From the NCBI RefSeq assembly GCF_028416595.1, contig NZ_JAMQKC010000028.1, forward strand, positions 1 through 35,016: 35,016 bases of DNA, in the 5' to 3' direction. The notes below the pieces were generated by a model. It was not told the origin of the DNA and did not search any database. It was given only the letters and a program-made list of their open reading frames with translations. Every line of letters begins with the position of its first letter. The stretch's first letter is position 1. The DNA comes from Aquibacillus salsiterrae (lineage in GTDB: Bacteria; Bacillota; Bacilli; Bacillales; Amphibacillaceae). Position numbers and translations under genes: made by a program. Below, piece by piece: positions 32,801-35,016 of the stretch.

Positions 32801-34601
32801 AGTCCCACCAGCCTTGGTAAGCGTAATGCTCTGTTGATTTGCCTTCATCTACCTTCTCATTTTTGATGTTAAACCAGTTATAATAGCCATACTCATCATC
32901 GAAAACTTGTCCCTCTGCTTCGAGTTGAGAGCGGGCCTTCATTTTTGCTTCTTCTTCCGTTAACCCTTGCTCATTGGTAAGGTCATAGATTCTTGACCAA
33001 TACTCATAAGCACCGACTGTTTGATATTTTCCATACCGATCGAAATAAATCGAATCATCCCCGACATGGTTAAACACACCATCCATAATTAAATGCATAC
33101 CACGTTCTTCTAATTCATCCGTAAAGGCTGTAAATTCTTCTGGCGTGCCAAACATGGGATCAATTTCTTTCCAATTACTAGCATCGTATTTATGGTTGGA
33201 TGCTGCTTCTGAGATTGGGTTTAAATAAAGCGTGTTTACGCCAAGCGACTGGAGGTAATCAAGTTTCTGTTGAATCCCCTCGATATCTCCGCCAAAAAAA
33301 TCATTGCTCCAAATGCCATCCCCATCATAGTTAGCAGAACCTGCCAAGTCTGGATTATCGGGGAGCTCGTTCCAATCACGGTTCTCAATCAGCTCAGAGC
33401 CACGAGCTGTTGCTTTGGCTGTATCATTGCCTGGATCCCCATTAAAGAAACGGTCTGGGAATATTTGATAGACTACAGACTCTTTCATCCAATCAGGTGT
33501 TTGATAGCCTGGGTCGAATACTGTCAACTGAAAAAGGTCTGCATTGGCATCGGCAGCCTTCCCTGTTCCACCTTGTACAGAATCTTCCCCATACTCCGCT
33601 GTTGTCGTTTGATCCTCAACAACAAACTTATAACCATATACCCCTTTTAATTCCGGAGTAAAGGTTGCCTCCCAATAATCATTGCCATCGACTGTAGCTG
33701 CTTTATTCATGGCAATTACTTGTGATGAACCTGAATTTTGATTTTTCACATATAGATTTGCCTTTGTTAAATCACTCCCAGCCGTTTTCAGGCGCAGGGT
33801 AACGTTTGTTCCAACTGATATCGCGCCAAACGGAGAGCGGTACGTGTTATCTTGCGTATCGTGATAAAGTTTATCCTGATTGATTTGTCCATCTGTTTCT
33901 CCTGGTTGGTAATCAGTTGTCACCGCTTTTGTTTCATTGTCATAAGCAAAGGTAATCTCCGTGTCATCCACTACAGTTAATGCTGCATTTACCTCGGGAT
34001 ATTCTTCACCCCAACTGTCACCCAAGATTACTTTATATTCATAATTCCCTTTTGGTACATTCGTTTGGTAGGTGTATACGTTATCAAAATCATCGTCGAT
34101 TAATAAAGCTGTTGAAGTGGAAGGACTCCATTCCTCTCCCGCTTCAATGGCTGGTTGAATATCGCCAGCTATTCTCGGCTGCTTTTCATTCGGAATCGCA
34201 TCGTACCAGGTTGAATCGGCAATCGCTTTCATTCCATCATGATAGTAAAAAGTGACCGTTGTCGGTTCGGCAAGCGTTAGGTTGATGTTCGCTCCATTAT
34301 TCCCTCCTTCCCCATAATTTTCATCCCAGCTGTTGTTAATGGCCACTTTGTATTCATAAGAACCTGCTGGTAGTTCTCCGGAAATCTGATAAAAATCATT
34401 GCCAATCGCAGTCATTTCCGTTGCTGAAGCTGCAGGGTCCCAGTCGCTTTGGGCACCAAGTTCTGTTTGTAAATCCCCTACTAATGTAACTGTTCTGTCG
34501 ACTGCATTCACTTCGATAGCCGGACTGACGCCTATCACCAATTGGATAAGTAATGAAAAGACGAGCACAATAGCGATATTTTTCATTCGTTTCTGTTTCA
34601 T
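29808..34601 (-). CDS. Secreted multidomain GH13 amylase/pullulanase
   Basis: A 1597-residue extracellular starch-degrading enzyme. The signal peptide covers about residues 1-34 (cleavage near EVNA). Two pullulanase X25-type starch-binding modules follow (about 36-130 and 142-228), then a CBM34-like module (about 244-362). The GH13 barrel (about 370-860) has DGVFNH at 507-512, nucleophile Asp652 in GWRLDVANEV, acid/base Glu692 in ILGEIW and Asp757 in MGSHDT. After the C domain come a fibronectin type III module (about 947-1032), an unassigned beta module (1034-1155), a second FnIII (1158-1245), a CBM20/X25-like module (1248-1365), an Ig-like stretch (1367-1430) and a basic C-terminal tail domain of about 115 residues. 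No cell-wall anchor (LPXTG or SLH) is seen. The layout resembles amylopullulanases and neopullulanases; exact bond specificity cannot be told. GGAGGAGG precedes the ATG. Confidence 0.9.
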   Translation of the reverse strand: MKQKRMKNIAIVLVFSLLIQLVIGVSPAIEVNAVDRTVTLVGDLQTELGAQSDWDPAASATEMTAIGNDFYQISGELPAGSYEYKVAINNSWDENYGEGGNNGANINLTLAEPTTVTFYYHDGMKAIADSTWYDAIPNEKQPRIAGDIQPAIEAGEEWSPSTSTALLIDDDFDNVYTYQTNVPKGNYEYKVILGDSWGEEYPEVNAALTVVDDTEITFAYDNETKAVTTDYQPGETDGQINQDKLYHDTQDNTYRSPFGAISVGTNVTLRLKTAGSDLTKANLYVKNQNSGSSQVIAMNKAATVDGNDYWEATFTPELKGVYGYKFVVEDQTTTAEYGEDSVQGGTGKAADANADLFQLTVFDPGYQTPDWMKESVVYQIFPDRFFNGDPGNDTAKATARGSELIENRDWNELPDNPDLAGSANYDGDGIWSNDFFGGDIEGIQQKLDYLQSLGVNTLYLNPISEAASNHKYDASNWKEIDPMFGTPEEFTAFTDELEERGMHLIMDGVFNHVGDDSIYFDRYGKYQTVGAYEYWSRIYDLTNEQGLTEEEAKMKARSQLEAEGQVFDDEYGYYNWFNIKNEKVDEGKSTEHYAYQGWWDYDSLPEIKSVPGSAVDYDSELNNEQFADYIMYDDDSVAKSWLEDGGSGWRLDVANEVDSEFWREFRSELKNDSFAGTGATLQEGEKPLILGEIWDDASKYFLGDQYDSVMNYRFRGAVLDFLKNGNAVNVDQQLLAVQEDYPQEAFYSLMNLMGSHDTARAVYILGGGNDAKERAELDSTYNYQLGVQRLKLASIIQMGYPGAPTIYYGDEAGVIGSSDPDNRRTYPWGQEDQDLVNHYQTIGQIRQDNADLFAYGDLNTVYANEDVYAFARTTENQAGLVAINRGNEDVTVELDVRNLVKNGITLTDQLDKSYQIETLDGKTTLTIPAMSGRMLVSDRDQDLRFPEKVTDLQVESAQEEVRLAWSGNDNSSEYKVYQSSLQGALYEEIGTTTEKSFTVEGLINGEAYYFAVVAVDANGNQSEQAQTVEAAVPHYSWMENSYWLGSLTTLDNDTLNLANSYPIIAQVWIDGATDSGLATGLTGQLQVKKDYDLGWTSYDASYTNQGGEYGTNNVFESSFQPLELGRYTYRFAFTTNRGLTWKYTNEKQVTFTQNEEDTEAPAKSIALEQPIVESGQVNLSWNLVEPVAGDAYLTVIERDGEIIQQIKDAEVTSFKDTAVQNGTTYQYQVKAFDQAGNVVASNSIEIKPDIVMVEVTFKVHAPETTSLDTAITIPGSENGWSTGAWEMSRNGAVTTDWQFTKEFQEGTQLTYKYVKNGSWDEEGLADHTPNDKSDDDVSFYGYGAIGTEMQVTVTNEGNNQMVIDDEIIRWLDEPLVITEPSNNSTIASDVVTLKGNAIKDSIVTINGERVTLNDDMTFAQEVDLTNGENQINVRVEPSEEVIETIYQNSETAIAKNTKDITVTLYSTFTTLKDNAMSISEKPIVPSAKSKPKQKKVAVNLDNETVKETIGQAKSLGGLVIPVKGASKDDAVELNIHQQILDLLKKANKDTVLRVRAADGYVDFAVNEFELGSRKDKSNLTLTRENVTVNVKGNIRKK

Positions 34602-34659
34602 ACTTTATTCCTCCTCCCAATTAAATCACGAATAAGCTTTTGTGTTATGCACAAAGTCG

Positions 34660-34673
34660 TGCAATCGTTTGCA
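34660..34673. promoter_or_regulatory. cre-like LacI-family operator upstream of the amylase
   Basis: TGCAATCGTTTGCA has perfect 5-bp arms (TGCAA/TTGCA) around a central CG and fits the CcpA pattern TGNAANCGNTNNCA at every fixed position. It lies 59-72 bp upstream of the amylase start, a typical place for catabolite repression. A dedicated maltose-type LacI repressor could also bind it. Confidence 0.65.
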
Positions 34674-34753
34674 TAAATGTGTGCAATAAACAGCCTCCCT
34701 TCTTTTAAAAAGTTGATTACCAACTTAGAATCTATTCATACCTGGCAGATCTC

Positions 34754-34769
34754 ACGTTTGTACAAACGT
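34754..34769. promoter_or_regulatory. Perfect 16-bp palindrome, possible operator
   Basis: ACGTTTGTACAAACGT is a perfect palindrome, 153 bp upstream of the amylase start. Its right half overlaps ACAAACGTTTTCAC, which has the central features of a LacI-family site. The binding protein is unknown. Confidence 0.45.
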
Positions 34770-34925
34770 TTTCACAAAGCTTGCTATTATTCTTGCATAT
34801 TTTAAATAGTTTATCAAGATTATCTTACTAATTAATACATATAATAAACTAGCTTGAAAGGACGAAATTTTTAGCGCAGTCTTGATTAGTGTATATAGTA
34901 ATCTAAAAGTGGGCCACAAAAGTCA

Positions 34926-34952
34926 TTGAAAACTCCCCCAGTAGGTTATAAT
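34926..34952 (+). promoter_or_regulatory. Promoter of the gene at the right edge
   Basis: TTGAAA (34926-34931) and a perfect TATAAT (34947-34952) have a short 15-bp spacer. The -10 lies between two G/C-rich arms, CTCCCCCAGTAG (34933-34944) and CTAGTGGGGAG (34981-34991), which are imperfect inverted repeats. This may be regulatory. Confidence 0.5.
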
Positions 34953-35000
34953 AGCCCAGTAGAAATAAATTAATTGATTTCTAGTGGGGAGACTGGAGCG

Positions 35001-35016
35001 ATGATTAACTTGAAAA
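35001..35016 (+). CDS. Start of a gene cut by the window edge
   Basis: ATG at 35001-35003 begins MINLK and continues past the window. GGGGAG about ten bases upstream and the promoter at 34926 support it. Too short to identify. Confidence 0.5.

Larger units (their letters stand above)
34602..35000. other. Divergent control region between the amylase and the gene at the right edge
   Basis: A 399-bp stretch without a gene. It holds a cre-like operator, a perfect 16-bp palindrome and, at its right end, a promoter with a flanking inverted repeat, each listed separately. No clear amylase promoter was identified by eye. Confidence 0.6.

Overview
The window looks like a chromosomal segment of a low-GC, Gram-positive, spore-forming Bacillaceae bacterium. 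Supporting signs are the sppA-yteJ gene pair, a YjcZ-type small sporulation protein, an S1-domain protein of YabR type, strong AAGGAGG-type ribosome binding sites, many GTG/TTG starts, and U-rich hairpin terminators. The genus cannot be fixed from the sequence alone. No rRNA, tRNA or CRISPR array was found.

Layout. Positions 1-90 hold the end of an upstream gene and its terminator. Positions 403-3672 are a nested pair of insertion sequences: an IS1380-family element whose transposase gene is split by an intact IS1182-like element. Both target duplications and both sets of terminal repeats can be read. Positions 3892-7176 carry sppA-yteJ, a solitary Axe2-like SGNH acetylesterase and a second RDD membrane protein. 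Positions 7345-10886 encode a heterodimeric ABC exporter with one consensus and one degenerate ATP site. Positions 11122-15859 are an operon of a fumarate-releasing C-N lyase (argininosuccinate lyase superfamily, closer in its motifs to ethylenediamine-disuccinate lyase than to ArgH) with a CUT1-type solute-binding protein and two permeases but no ATPase gene. Divergent from it is an Old Yellow Enzyme family oxidoreductase. A cluster of palindromic intergenic repeats, a Bcr/CflA-type MFS transporter, a YjcZ-like 40-residue protein and a YabR-like S1 protein follow.

Positions 20022-20560 are a tandem array of ten hairpin-forming 52-bp units. It lies immediately downstream of a complete jetABCD operon (20621-28737), a Wadjet anti-plasmid system of the TIGR02677/02678/02680/02679 type. 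After a small heptad-repeat protein and a stretch with coding remnants comes a 1597-residue secreted multidomain GH13 amylase/pullulanase with a cre-like operator upstream. The window ends with the first codons of a + strand gene.

How the genes work together. JetABC would form an SMC-like DNA-scanning complex and JetD its Toprim nuclease. The secreted amylase, the Axe2-like esterase and the CUT1 importer suggest growth on plant polysaccharides, although the lyase indicates that the importer substrate may be an N-substituted aspartate compound rather than a plain sugar. Most function calls rest on motif recognition by eye; no database search was run.
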